Shown: positions 32,724 through 40,942 of the stretch, in pieces
Layout of the letters: each line of letters begins with the position of its first letter
Numbering within the stretch: the stretch's first letter is position 1
Origin: Streptomyces sp. CC208A
GTDB lineage: Bacteria; Actinomycetota; Actinomycetes; Streptomycetales; Streptomycetaceae
Direction: 5' to 3'
NCBI RefSeq assembly: GCF_030010625.1
Contig: NZ_JASCXN010000016.1
Location: forward strand, 83,096 to 147,095
DNA: 64,000 bases
Translations under genes and position numbers: made by a program
Notes under the pieces: generated by a model
The model's input: only the letters and a program-made list of their open reading frames with translations
Told to the model about the DNA's origin: nothing
Database searches by the model: none

Positions 32724-33983
32724 GTGGTCGACGCAGATCTGACCTTCGTCATCGTCGGCGGGGGCCTGGCCGGCGCCAAGGCGGCGGAGACGCTCCGCGC
32801 GGAGGGCTTCAACGGCCGGGTGATCCTCATCGGCGACGAACGCGACCACCCCTACGAACGCCCCCCGCTCTCCAAGGACTACCTCCTCGGCAAGAAGGAC
32901 CGCGACTCCGCCCTCGTCCACGAACCCGCCTGGTACGCCGCCCACGACGTCGAGCTCCACCTCGGCCAGGCCGTCACCGCCGTCGACCGGGACGCCCGCA
33001 CCGTCCGCCTCGGCGACGGCACCGTCATCCGCTACGACAAGCTGCTCCTCGCCACCGGCGCCGAGCCCCGCCGCCTCGACCTCCCCGGCACCGACCTCGC
33101 CGGCGTCCACCACCTGCGCCGCCTCTCCCACTCCGAGCGGCTCCGCGACGAGCTCAAGGCCCTCGGCCGCGACAACGGCCACCTGGTCATCGCCGGCGCC
33201 GGCTGGATCGGCCTGGAGGTCGCCGCCGCCGCCCGTACGTACGGCGCCGAGGTCACCGTCGTCGAGGCCGACCCCACCCCGCTCCACCGCGTCCTCGGCC
33301 CCGAGCTCGGCCAGCTCTTCGCCGACCTCCACACCGAGCACGGCGTCCGCTTCCACTTCGGCGCCCGGCTCGCCGAGATCACCGGCCAGGACGGCATGGT
33401 CCTCGCCGTCCGCACCGACGACGGCGAGGAGCACCCCGCCCACGCCGTCCTCATCGCCATTGGCGCCGCCCCCCGCACCACCCTCGCCGAGAACGCGGGC
33501 CTCGCCCTCGTCGACCGCGCCGACGGCGGCGGCATCGCCGTCGACGCCTCCCTGCGCACCTCCGACCCCGACATCTACGCCGCCGGCGACGTCGCCGCCT
33601 TCGACCACCCCTTCCTCCACCACCGCATCCGCGTCGAGCACTGGGCCAACGCCCTCAACGGCGGCCCCGCCGCCGCCCGCGCCATGCTCGGCCAGACCGT
33701 CTCCTACGACCGGATCCCGTACTTCTTCACCGACCAGTACGACCTCGGCATGGAGTACTCCGGCTGGGCCCCGCCCGGCTCGTACGACCAGGTCGTGGTC
33801 CGCGGCGACACCGGCAAGCGCGAGTTCATCGCCTTCTGGCTCAAGGAGGGCCGGGTGATCGCCGGCATGAACGTGAACGTGTGGGACGTCACAGAGCCCG
33901 TCCAGAAGCTCATCCGCTCCCGCGCCCAGGTGGACACCGACGCCCTCGGCGACCCCTCCGTGCCCCTGGAGACCCTCGCCTGA
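32724..33983 (+). CDS. FAD-dependent ferredoxin-reductase-type oxidoreductase
   Basis: The 419-residue protein starts at GTG after GAGGAGG (MVDADLTFVIVGGGLAGAKA). The first FAD motif is at residues 8-13, ERPPLSKDYL is the family signature after it, and an NAD site follows (LVIAGAGWIGLEVAAAARTYG). The second FAD motif is DIYAAGDVAAF, with a C-terminal reductase domain (HWANALNGGPAAARAMLG). It resembles putidaredoxin/rhodocoxin reductases that feed cytochrome P450s or dioxygenases through ferredoxin. No ferredoxin or P450 gene is nearby. It is only 17 bp upstream of dnaG, a juxtaposition I recall from Streptomyces genomes. A -10-like TAGCGT lies about 40 bp upstream of the start. Confidence 0.93.
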   Translation: MVDADLTFVIVGGGLAGAKAAETLRAEGFNGRVILIGDERDHPYERPPLSKDYLLGKKDRDSALVHEPAWYAAHDVELHLGQAVTAVDRDARTVRLGDGTVIRYDKLLLATGAEPRRLDLPGTDLAGVHHLRRLSHSERLRDELKALGRDNGHLVIAGAGWIGLEVAAAARTYGAEVTVVEADPTPLHRVLGPELGQLFADLHTEHGVRFHFGARLAEITGQDGMVLAVRTDDGEEHPAHAVLIAIGAAPRTTLAENAGLALVDRADGGGIAVDASLRTSDPDIYAAGDVAAFDHPFLHHRIRVEHWANALNGGPAAARAMLGQTVSYDRIPYFFTDQYDLGMEYSGWAPPGSYDQVVVRGDTGKREFIAFWLKEGRVIAGMNVNVWDVTEPVQKLIRSRAQVDTDALGDPSVPLETLA

Positions 33984-34000
33984 CAACGTAGACTTCCGGC

Positions 34001-35890
34001 GTGGCAGGCAGGATCAACGATGACGACGTGAAGGCGGTCCGGGACGCGATCCCGATCGACTCCGTGGTGTCCGAGTACCTCCAGCTCCGCAACGCCGGCG
34101 GCGGGAACCTCAAGGGGCTCTGCCCCTTCCACGACGAGAAGTCGCCCTCCTTCCAGGTCAGCCCCAGCAAGGGACTCTTCCACTGCTTCGGCTGCCAGGA
34201 GGGCGGCGACACCATCGCCTTCGTGATGAAGATCGACCACCTCTCCTTCTCGGAGACGGTCGAGCGCCTCGCCGCCAAGGCGGGCATCACCCTCCGCTAC
34301 GAGGAGGGCGGCTACAACCCCGGCCACCAGCGCGGCGAACGCATCCGCCTGATCGAGGCCCACAAGATCGCCGCCGAGTACTACGCAGGACAACTCGCCT
34401 CCCCCGAGGCCGAGATCGGCCGCCGGTTCCTCGCCGAGCGCGGCTTCGACCAGGCCGCCGCCGAGCACTTCGGCGTCGGCTACTCCCCGGCCGGCTGGGA
34501 CCACCTCACCCGCTACCTGCGCGGCAAGGGCTTCTCCGACAAGGAACTGATCGTCTCCGGCCTCTCCCAGGACGGCCGCCGCGGCCCCATCGACCGCTTC
34601 CGCGGCCGCCTCATGTGGCCCATCCGGGACGTCGGCGGCGAGATCGTCGGCTTCGGCGCCCGCCGCCTGCGCGAGGACGACACCGGCCCCAAGTACCTCA
34701 ACACCCCCGAGACGCCGGTCTACAAGAAGTCCCAGGTCCTCTACGGCATCGACCTCGCCAAGAAGGAGATCGCCAAGACCAGCCGGGCCGTCGTCGTCGA
34801 GGGCTACACCGACGTCATGGCCTGCCACCTGGCCGGCGTCACCACCGCCATCGCCACCTGCGGCACCGCCTTCGGCGGCGAGCACATCAAGATCCTCCGC
34901 CGCCTCCTCATGGACAACGGCTCCGCCCGCGTCATCTTCACCTTCGACGGCGACGCCGCGGGCCAGAAGGCCGCCCTGCGCGCCTTCGAGGACGACCAGA
35001 AGTTCGCCGCCGAGACGTACATCGCCATCGCCCCCGACGGCATGGACCCCTGCGAACTGCGCCTCGCCAAGGGCGACGACGCCGTCGCCGACCTGGTCGA
35101 GCCCCGCACCCCGCTCTTCGAGTTCGCCCTCCGCCAGATCGTGAACCGCTACGACCTGGACACCCCGGCCGGCCGCGCCGCCGCCCTCGACGAGGCCGCC
35201 CCGATCGTCGCCAAGCTGAAGAACCTCTCCGTGCAGCACGGCGTCGCCGTCCAGCTCGCCGGCCTGGTCGGCATCCTCGACACCCAGTTCGTGGTCCGCC
35301 GGGTCTCCCAGATCGCCCAGTGGCAGCGCGGCAAGGGCGCCGACCGGCCCGCCGACCGGCGGCAGCAGCGCTCGTACGGGAACGTCCAGGCCCCCACCGC
35401 CCCCGCCGGGCCCGCCCTCAACCTGCGCAGCCCCGCCCACCGCACCGAGCGCGAACTCCTCAAGCTCGCCCTCCAGTACCCGGCCCTCGTCTCCCCGGCC
35501 TTCGACGCCTACGGCATCGACGAGTTCACCGCCCCGCCCTACGCCGCCGTCCGCCAGTGCATCCAGGACGCCGGCGGCGCCGACGGCGCCCCCTCCGACT
35601 ACCTCGACGCCGTCCGCGCGGCCGCGCCCGACGACACCGTCCGCGCCCTCGTCACCGAACTCGCCGTCGAGACGGTCTTCGCCAAGACCGTCGACGAGGT
35701 GTACGCCGGAGCCCAGCTGGTCCAGGTCCGGCTCCGCGCCGTCGACCGGCGCATCCGCGACGTCCAGGGCACCCTCGCCCGGCTCGGCGACCACGGCGAC
35801 CCCGCCCGGCTCGCCGCCGTGCAGAACGAGCTGTGGGTGCTCACCCAGTACGGCCAGGCCCTCCGCAACCACGGCGCCGCCGCCCTCTGA
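34001..35890 (+). CDS. dnaG: DNA primase
   Basis: The enzyme synthesises RNA primers at the replication fork and associates with DnaB helicase. The 629-residue protein starts at GTG. The N-terminal CHC2 zinc finger is GLCPFHDEKSPSF followed by LFHCFGCQEGGD (residues about 40-65). The RNA polymerase core follows, with the TOPRIM acidic residues in RAVVVEGYTDVMA and VIFTFDGDAAGQKAA. A C-terminal helicase-binding domain spans about 470-629. Its start is 17 bp after the upstream oxidoreductase stop, suggesting co-transcription. Confidence 0.97.
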   Translation: MAGRINDDDVKAVRDAIPIDSVVSEYLQLRNAGGGNLKGLCPFHDEKSPSFQVSPSKGLFHCFGCQEGGDTIAFVMKIDHLSFSETVERLAAKAGITLRYEEGGYNPGHQRGERIRLIEAHKIAAEYYAGQLASPEAEIGRRFLAERGFDQAAAEHFGVGYSPAGWDHLTRYLRGKGFSDKELIVSGLSQDGRRGPIDRFRGRLMWPIRDVGGEIVGFGARRLREDDTGPKYLNTPETPVYKKSQVLYGIDLAKKEIAKTSRAVVVEGYTDVMACHLAGVTTAIATCGTAFGGEHIKILRRLLMDNGSARVIFTFDGDAAGQKAALRAFEDDQKFAAETYIAIAPDGMDPCELRLAKGDDAVADLVEPRTPLFEFALRQIVNRYDLDTPAGRAAALDEAAPIVAKLKNLSVQHGVAVQLAGLVGILDTQFVVRRVSQIAQWQRGKGADRPADRRQQRSYGNVQAPTAPAGPALNLRSPAHRTERELLKLALQYPALVSPAFDAYGIDEFTAPPYAAVRQCIQDAGGADGAPSDYLDAVRAAAPDDTVRALVTELAVETVFAKTVDEVYAGAQLVQVRLRAVDRRIRDVQGTLARLGDHGDPARLAAVQNELWVLTQYGQALRNHGAAAL

Positions 35891-35918
35891 CACGGGGTGA
35901 CCCTCCGGTCTCAAAAAG

Positions 35919-35944
35919 TCACCGCAGACCCCTCGTGGCGGTGA
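35919..35944. promoter_or_regulatory. Inverted repeat in the dnaG-sigma factor gap
   Basis: TCACCGC (35919-35925) and GCGGTGA (35938-35944) form a 7-bp dyad with a 12-bp centre, about 60 bp before the sigma gene start. It could be a regulatory site or a weak terminator of dnaG; there is no T run. Confidence 0.35.
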
Positions 35945-36003
35945 TGTGTCGTACCCCACACTGGGTGACGGTGCCGTTCCGCCCCTCCTGGAGGTCGCCC
36001 GTC

Positions 36004-37020
36004 GTGCAGACCGAGATCCAGACCACCGACCCGGACGACCAGGACGAACTCCCCGGGACACCGGAGGTCCCGGTCCTGCGGCGCCGCACCGGCGAAACCG
36101 GCGGCAACGGCCCCGCCGCCGACCTCTTCCGCCAGTACCTCCGCGAGATCGGCCGCATCCCCCTCCTCACCGCGGAGGAGGAGGTCGAACTCGCCCGCCG
36201 CGTCGAGGCCGGCCTCTTCGCCGAGGAGAAGCTCGCCCGCACCCCCGACCTCGACTCCCAGCTCGCGTACGACCTCGACCGGCTCGTCGTGCTCGGCCGG
36301 ATCGCCAAACGGAGGCTGATCGAGGCCAACCTGCGGCTCGTCGTCTCCGTCGCCAAGCGGTACGTCGGCCGCGGCCTGACCATGCTCGACCTCGTCCAGG
36401 AGGGCAACCTCGGCCTCATCAGGGCCGTCGAGAAGTTCGACTACGCCCGCGGCTACAAGTTCTCCACCTACGCCACCTGGTGGATCCGGCAGGCGATGTC
36501 CCGGGCCCTCGCCGACCAGGCCCGCACCATCCGCGTCCCCGTCCACGTCGTCGAGCTCATCAACCGGGTCGTCCGCGTCCAGCGCCGCATGCTCCAGGAA
36601 CGCGGTTACGAACCCACCCCCGAGGAGGTCGCCGCCCACCTCGACCTCACCCCCGAACGGGTCGTCGACGTCCTCCGGCTCGCCCAGGAACCCGTCTCCC
36701 TGCACACCCCCGTCGGCGAGGAGGAGGACGTCGACCTCGGCGACCTCATCGAGGACGGCGACGCCGCCTCACCCGTCGAGTCCGCCGCCTTCCTCCTGCT
36801 CCGCCGCCACCTGGAAGACGTCCTCTCCACCCTCGGCGAACGCGAACGCAAGGTCGTCCAGCTCCGCTACGGCCTCGACGACGGCCGCCCCCGCACCCTG
36901 GAGGAGATAGGGCAGATCTTCGGCGTCACCCGCGAACGCATCCGCCAGATCGAGTCCAAGACCCTCGGTAAACTCCGCGACCACACCTACGCCGACCAGC
37001 TCCGCGGCTACCTCGACTGA
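36004..37020 (+). CDS. hrdA: Primary-like sigma-70 factor, HrdA-type
   Basis: The 338-residue group 2 sigma factor starts at GTG (MQTEIQTTDPDDQDELPG) after GGAGG. Region 1.2 is LFRQYLREIGRIPLLTAEEE. Region 2 includes LVVSVAKRYVGRGLTMLDLV and FSTYATWWIRQAMSRAL (melting and -10 recognition). Region 3 covers LINRVVRVQRRML. Region 4 is VVQLRYGLDDGRPRTLEEIG with the helix-turn-helix FGVTRERIRQIES. It lacks the long N-terminal extension of HrdB. Its position directly after dnaG matches the hrdA locus of S. coelicolor (SCO2465 after SCO2466, from memory), which is why the symbol is given. Confidence 0.88.
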   Translation: MQTEIQTTDPDDQDELPGTPEVPVLRRRTGETGGNGPAADLFRQYLREIGRIPLLTAEEEVELARRVEAGLFAEEKLARTPDLDSQLAYDLDRLVVLGRIAKRRLIEANLRLVVSVAKRYVGRGLTMLDLVQEGNLGLIRAVEKFDYARGYKFSTYATWWIRQAMSRALADQARTIRVPVHVVELINRVVRVQRRMLQERGYEPTPEEVAAHLDLTPERVVDVLRLAQEPVSLHTPVGEEEDVDLGDLIEDGDAASPVESAAFLLLRRHLEDVLSTLGERERKVVQLRYGLDDGRPRTLEEIGQIFGVTRERIRQIESKTLGKLRDHTYADQLRGYLD

Positions 37021-37030
37021 CGTACGCGAA

Positions 37031-37058
37031 GGGCCCGCGCCGCACCCGGCACGGGCCC
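37031..37058. terminator. Hairpin between the sigma factor gene and the converging ABC exporter
   Basis: GGGCCCG (37031-37037) pairs with CGGGCCC (37052-37058), and an inner GCC/GGC extends the stem apart from one mismatch. It is suitably placed for both converging genes. Confidence 0.65.
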
Positions 37059-37077
37059 CTCCACGGCGGACGGCCGG

Positions 37078-39006
37078 TCAGTCGACCTCGGCGACCGCCT
37101 CCGCGAACTGCGCCGCGTACAGCCGGGCGTAGGCCCCGCCCGCGGCCAGTAGCTCCTCGTGCGTGCCCTGCTCCACGATCGAGCCGTTCTCCATCACCAG
37201 GATCACGTCCGCGTCCCGGATGGTGGAGAGCCGGTGCGCGATCACGAAGGAGGTACGGCCCTGGGAGAGGCGGGCCATCGCCTTCTGGATCAGCACCTCG
37301 GTACGGGTGTCCACCGAGCTCGTCGCCTCGTCGAGGACCAGGATCACCGGGTCCGACAGGAACGCCCGGGCGATGGTGATCAGCTGCTTCTCGCCCGCGC
37401 TGACGCCCGTGCCCTCGTCGTCGACGACCGTGTCGTAGCCGTCCGGCAGGGTCCTGACGAACCGGTCGGCGTGGGCCGCCCGCGCGGCCTCCTCGACCTC
37501 CGCCCGGGTCACCTCGCGGGTGGCGCCGTACGCGATGTTGTCGGCGATCGTCCCGCCGAACAGCCAGGTGTCCTGGAGGACCATGCCGATCCCGGCCCGC
37601 AGCTCCTCCCGGGACATCGACGCGATGTCCGTGCCGTCCAGCGTGATCCGCCCGCCCGTCACCTCGTAGAACCGCATGAGGAGGTTGACGAGGGTGGTCT
37701 TGCCGGCGCCCGTCGGGCCGACGATCGCGACCGTCTGGCCCGGCTCCACGGCGAGCGACAGGTCCTCGATGAGCGGCTTGTCGGCCTCGTAGCGGAAGGA
37801 GACGTGCTCCAGGGCGACCTTCCCCTTGAAGTCCCGCGGATGCTCGGAGACCGGCGCGTCCGGCTCCTGCTCCTCGGCGTCGAGCAGCTCGAAGATCCGC
37901 TCCGCCGAGGCGACGCCCGACTGCACCAGGTTCGCCATCGACGCCACCTGCGTCAGCGGCATCGAGAACTGGCGCGAGTACTGGATGAAGGCCTGCACGT
38001 CACCGATGGAGAGCGTGCCGCTCGCCACCCGCAGACCGCCGACCACGGCCACGAGCACGTAGTTGATGTTCGAGACGAAGAACATCACCGGCTGCATCAT
38101 GCCGCTGTTGAACTGGGCCTTGAAACCGGCCTCGTACAGCGCCTCGTTCTGCTCCCGGAAGTCCCGCGCGGCCTCCTCCTGCCGCCCGAAGACCTTCACC
38201 AGCGTGTGCCCGGTGTACATCTCCTCCACGTGCGCGTTGAGCGTGCCCGTCGACTTCCACTGCTGCACGAAGTGCGGCTGCGAACGCTTGCCGATCCGCG
38301 CCGCGACCACCACCGACACCGGCACCGTCACCAGGGCGACCAGCGCGAGCAGCGGCGAGATCCAGAACATCATCGCGAGCACGCCGACGATCGTCAGGAG
38401 CGAGTTGACGAGCTGGCCCATCGACTGCTGGAGGGTCTGCCCGATGTTGTCGAGGTCGTTGGTGGCCCGGGACAGCACCTCGCCGCGCTTCGCCTTGTCG
38501 AAGTACGACAGCGGCAGCCGCGCCAGCTTGGTCTGGACGTCCTCCCGCATCCGGTACACGGTCCGGTTGATCACCCGGATCGACATCCGGGTGGCGACCA
38601 GCATCAGCAGGCCCGCCGCCACGTACACCGCGAGCGCGAACAGCAGCACCTCGCCGACCGCGCCGAAGTCGATGCCCTTCCCGGGCGTGAAGTCGACCCC
38701 GGACAGCATGTCGGCCATGCCGCCGTCGCCGTCCGCCCGCAGTTTCGCCAGGGCCTGCGCCTTCGTCACGCCCTCGGGCATCTGCCGCCCGACCACGCCC
38801 GCGAAGATCAGGTCGGTCGCCCGGCCGAGCACCTTGGGGCCGACCACCGCGCCCGCCACCGACAGCACACCGGCGGCCAGCATCACCCAGAGCGCCGTCC
38901 GCTCCGGCGCCAGCTGCTTCAGCAGCCGCTTGCCCGAGCCCTTGAAGTCCATCGACCGGTCGCCAGGGGCGCCACCGGCCATCATGCGTCCGCCAGGACC
39001 GGCCAT
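37078..39006 (-). CDS. Heterodimeric ABC exporter subunit, degenerate signature / canonical Walker B
   Basis: The 642-residue half-transporter has six transmembrane helices (residues about 45-360) after a Gly/Met-rich N-terminus. Its ATPase domain shows Walker A GPTGAGKTTLVN, Q-loop VLQDTWLF, a changed signature GVSAGEKQL in place of LSGGQ, Walker B VILVLDEATSSVD with the catalytic Glu, and the switch His in FVIAHRLSTIRDAD. The ATG shares one base with the stop of the partner gene (TGATG), so the two are translationally coupled. The good Walker B here pairs with the good signature of the partner to form one competent ATP site. The exporter is of the BmrCD/TM287-288 type; substrate unknown. 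Confidence 0.93.
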   Translation of the reverse strand: MAGPGGRMMAGGAPGDRSMDFKGSGKRLLKQLAPERTALWVMLAAGVLSVAGAVVGPKVLGRATDLIFAGVVGRQMPEGVTKAQALAKLRADGDGGMADMLSGVDFTPGKGIDFGAVGEVLLFALAVYVAAGLLMLVATRMSIRVINRTVYRMREDVQTKLARLPLSYFDKAKRGEVLSRATNDLDNIGQTLQQSMGQLVNSLLTIVGVLAMMFWISPLLALVALVTVPVSVVVAARIGKRSQPHFVQQWKSTGTLNAHVEEMYTGHTLVKVFGRQEEAARDFREQNEALYEAGFKAQFNSGMMQPVMFFVSNINYVLVAVVGGLRVASGTLSIGDVQAFIQYSRQFSMPLTQVASMANLVQSGVASAERIFELLDAEEQEPDAPVSEHPRDFKGKVALEHVSFRYEADKPLIEDLSLAVEPGQTVAIVGPTGAGKTTLVNLLMRFYEVTGGRITLDGTDIASMSREELRAGIGMVLQDTWLFGGTIADNIAYGATREVTRAEVEEAARAAHADRFVRTLPDGYDTVVDDEGTGVSAGEKQLITIARAFLSDPVILVLDEATSSVDTRTEVLIQKAMARLSQGRTSFVIAHRLSTIRDADVILVMENGSIVEQGTHEELLAAGGAYARLYAAQFAEAVAEVD

Positions 39007-40748
39007 CAGGCTGCCTCCGCCTCGGTCAGCTGGGAGAGCACGATCTCCCGGTACGTCTCGTTCTCCGCCATCAGCTCGTGGTGGCGCCCGGTACCGACGA
39101 CCCGGCCCTCGTCGAGGACCACGATCCGGTCGGCGTCCCGGATGGTCGACACCCGCTGGGCCACGATCACCACGGTCGCGTCCGCCGTCTCCGCCGAGAG
39201 CGCCGCCCGCAGCCGGGCGTCCGTCTCGTAGTCGAGCGCGGAGAACGAGTCGTCGAAGAGGTAGATCTCCGGCCGCTGGACCAGCGTCCGCGCGATCGCG
39301 AGCCGCTGCCGCTGCCCGCCGGACACGTTGGTGCCGCCCTGCGCGACCGGCGCGTCCAGACCGCGTTCGAGACCTCGTACGAAGTCGGCGGCCTGGGCCA
39401 CCTCCAGGGCGTGCCACAGCTCCTCGTCGCTCGCGTCCGGCTTCCCGTACCGCAGGTTCGACGCCACCGTCCCCGAGAAGAGGTACGGCTTCTGCGGCAC
39501 GAGCCCGACCGTCCGCGCCATCAGCGCCGGGTCCAGGCTCCGCACGTCCACCCCGTCGACCAGGACCTCGCCGCCGGTCACGTCGAACAGCCGCGGCACC
39601 AGGCCGAGCAGCGTCGACTTGCCGGAGCCGGTCGAGCCGATGATCGCGGTGGTCTCACCGGGCCGCGCCACCAGCTCCACGTCCCTGAGCACCGACTCCT
39701 CCGCGCCCGGGTAACGGAAGTCCGCGCTCCTGACCTCCAGATGCCCGCGCCGGTCCAGCGTCGTCACCGGCTCGGCCGGCGGCACCACGCTCGACGAGGT
39801 CGCGAGGACCTCCTCGATGCGCTCGGCGCACACCTCGGCGCGCGGCACCATCATGAACATGAAGGTGGCCATCATGACCGCCATCACGATCTGCAGCAGA
39901 TAGGCGAGGAAGGCGGTCAGCGCGCCGATCTCCATCCCGCCGGCGGCGATGCGGTGCGCGCCGAACCAGACCACGGCCACGCTGGAGACGTTCACGACCG
40001 TCATCACCGTCGGGAACATCAGCGCCATCAGCCGGCCCGTCGACATCGACACGTCGGTCAGCTCGCCGTTGGCGCCGCGGAAACGCTCCTCCTCGTACCC
40101 GTCCTTCACGAAGGCGCGGATCACCCGGTTGCCGGTGATCTGCTCGCGCAGCACCCGGTTCACCGTGTCGAGCCGCTCCTGCATGGTCCGGAACAGCGGC
40201 CGCATCCTCCGCACGATCAGCGACACCGAGACGCCGAGCACCGGCACCACGGCGAGCAGCACGCCGGAGAGCGGCACGTCCTGGCCGAGGGCCATCACGA
40301 TGCCGCCGACACACATGATGGGCGCGGCGACCATCAGGGTGAACGCCATCAGGACCAGCATCTGGACCTGCTGGACGTCATTGGTCGTCCGGGTGATCAG
40401 CGAGGGCGCGCCGAACTGCCCGAGCTCGCGCGCCGAGAAGGACTGCACCCGCTCGTAGACGGCGCCGCGCACGTCGCGGCCGAGCGCGGCGGCGGTCCGC
40501 GCGCCGTAGTACACGGCCCCGATGTTGCACAGCACCTGGACCACGGAGACGCCGATCATCAGCGCGCCGAACCGCAGGATGTAGCCGGTGTCCCCCTCGA
40601 CCACGCCGTCGTCGATGATGTCGGCGTTCAGGGTCGGCAGGTAGAGGCTCGCGCAGGTCGCCAGGAACTGGAGCAGGACGAGCAGCGCGATGGGTTTTCG
40701 ATAGGGGCGCAGATGGGTTCGGAGAAGTCTTATGAGCACGGTTCTCAC
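39006..40748 (-). CDS. Heterodimeric ABC exporter subunit, canonical signature / degenerate Walker B
   Basis: The 580-residue half-transporter has an N-terminal six-helix domain (about residues 18-300). Its ATPase domain shows Walker A GSTGSGKST (371-379), Q-loop LVPQKPYLF, a proper signature NVSGGQ (474-479), but Walker B IYLFDDSFSALD. There the catalytic Glu is Asp (D500), and the switch position reads VIVAQRVST with Gln in place of His. These complementary losses relative to the partner subunit are typical of asymmetric exporters with one non-hydrolysing ATP site. It is the first gene of a two-gene operon; upstream lies a 32-bp tandem repeat. Confidence 0.93.
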   Translation of the reverse strand: MRTVLIRLLRTHLRPYRKPIALLVLLQFLATCASLYLPTLNADIIDDGVVEGDTGYILRFGALMIGVSVVQVLCNIGAVYYGARTAAALGRDVRGAVYERVQSFSARELGQFGAPSLITRTTNDVQQVQMLVLMAFTLMVAAPIMCVGGIVMALGQDVPLSGVLLAVVPVLGVSVSLIVRRMRPLFRTMQERLDTVNRVLREQITGNRVIRAFVKDGYEEERFRGANGELTDVSMSTGRLMALMFPTVMTVVNVSSVAVVWFGAHRIAAGGMEIGALTAFLAYLLQIVMAVMMATFMFMMVPRAEVCAERIEEVLATSSSVVPPAEPVTTLDRRGHLEVRSADFRYPGAEESVLRDVELVARPGETTAIIGSTGSGKSTLLGLVPRLFDVTGGEVLVDGVDVRSLDPALMARTVGLVPQKPYLFSGTVASNLRYGKPDASDEELWHALEVAQAADFVRGLERGLDAPVAQGGTNVSGGQRQRLAIARTLVQRPEIYLFDDSFSALDYETDARLRAALSAETADATVVIVAQRVSTIRDADRIVVLDEGRVVGTGRHHELMAENETYREIVLSQLTEAEAA

Positions 40749-40811
40749 TATCGCCCGCGCGCCCGCCCCGTTACGACCGAATTCAGGGTGTCCGGCCGAG
40801 CCCTGGCGAAG

Positions 40812-40939
40812 ACTTTACGCACCTCGGGTGAGCCCCTTCGAAGGCTTCACGCACCTCGGGTGAGCCCCTTCGAAGGCTTCACGTACCCCGGGTGAGCCCC
40901 TTCGAAGGCTTCACGTACCCCGGGTGAGCCCCTTCCGGG
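40812..40939. repeat. 32-bp tandem repeat, four copies, between the sugar kinase and ABC exporter genes
   Basis: Units begin at 40812, 40844, 40876 and 40908. The central two are complete and nearly identical, the first has changes at its left end, and the last diverges after 40935. Each unit contains GCTTCACG, ACCYCGGGT and the perfect palindrome CCTTCGAAGG (across the unit boundary). It lies 64-191 bp upstream of the exporter operon start and directly downstream of the kinase stop. It could be a multi-site regulatory element or a set of hairpins reducing read-through. Confidence 0.9.
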
Positions 40940-40942
40940 CCG

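Noticed and set aside
40812..40939. CRISPR array
   Set aside because: The 32-bp units are directly abutting with no unique spacers and no cas genes, so this is a tandem repeat.
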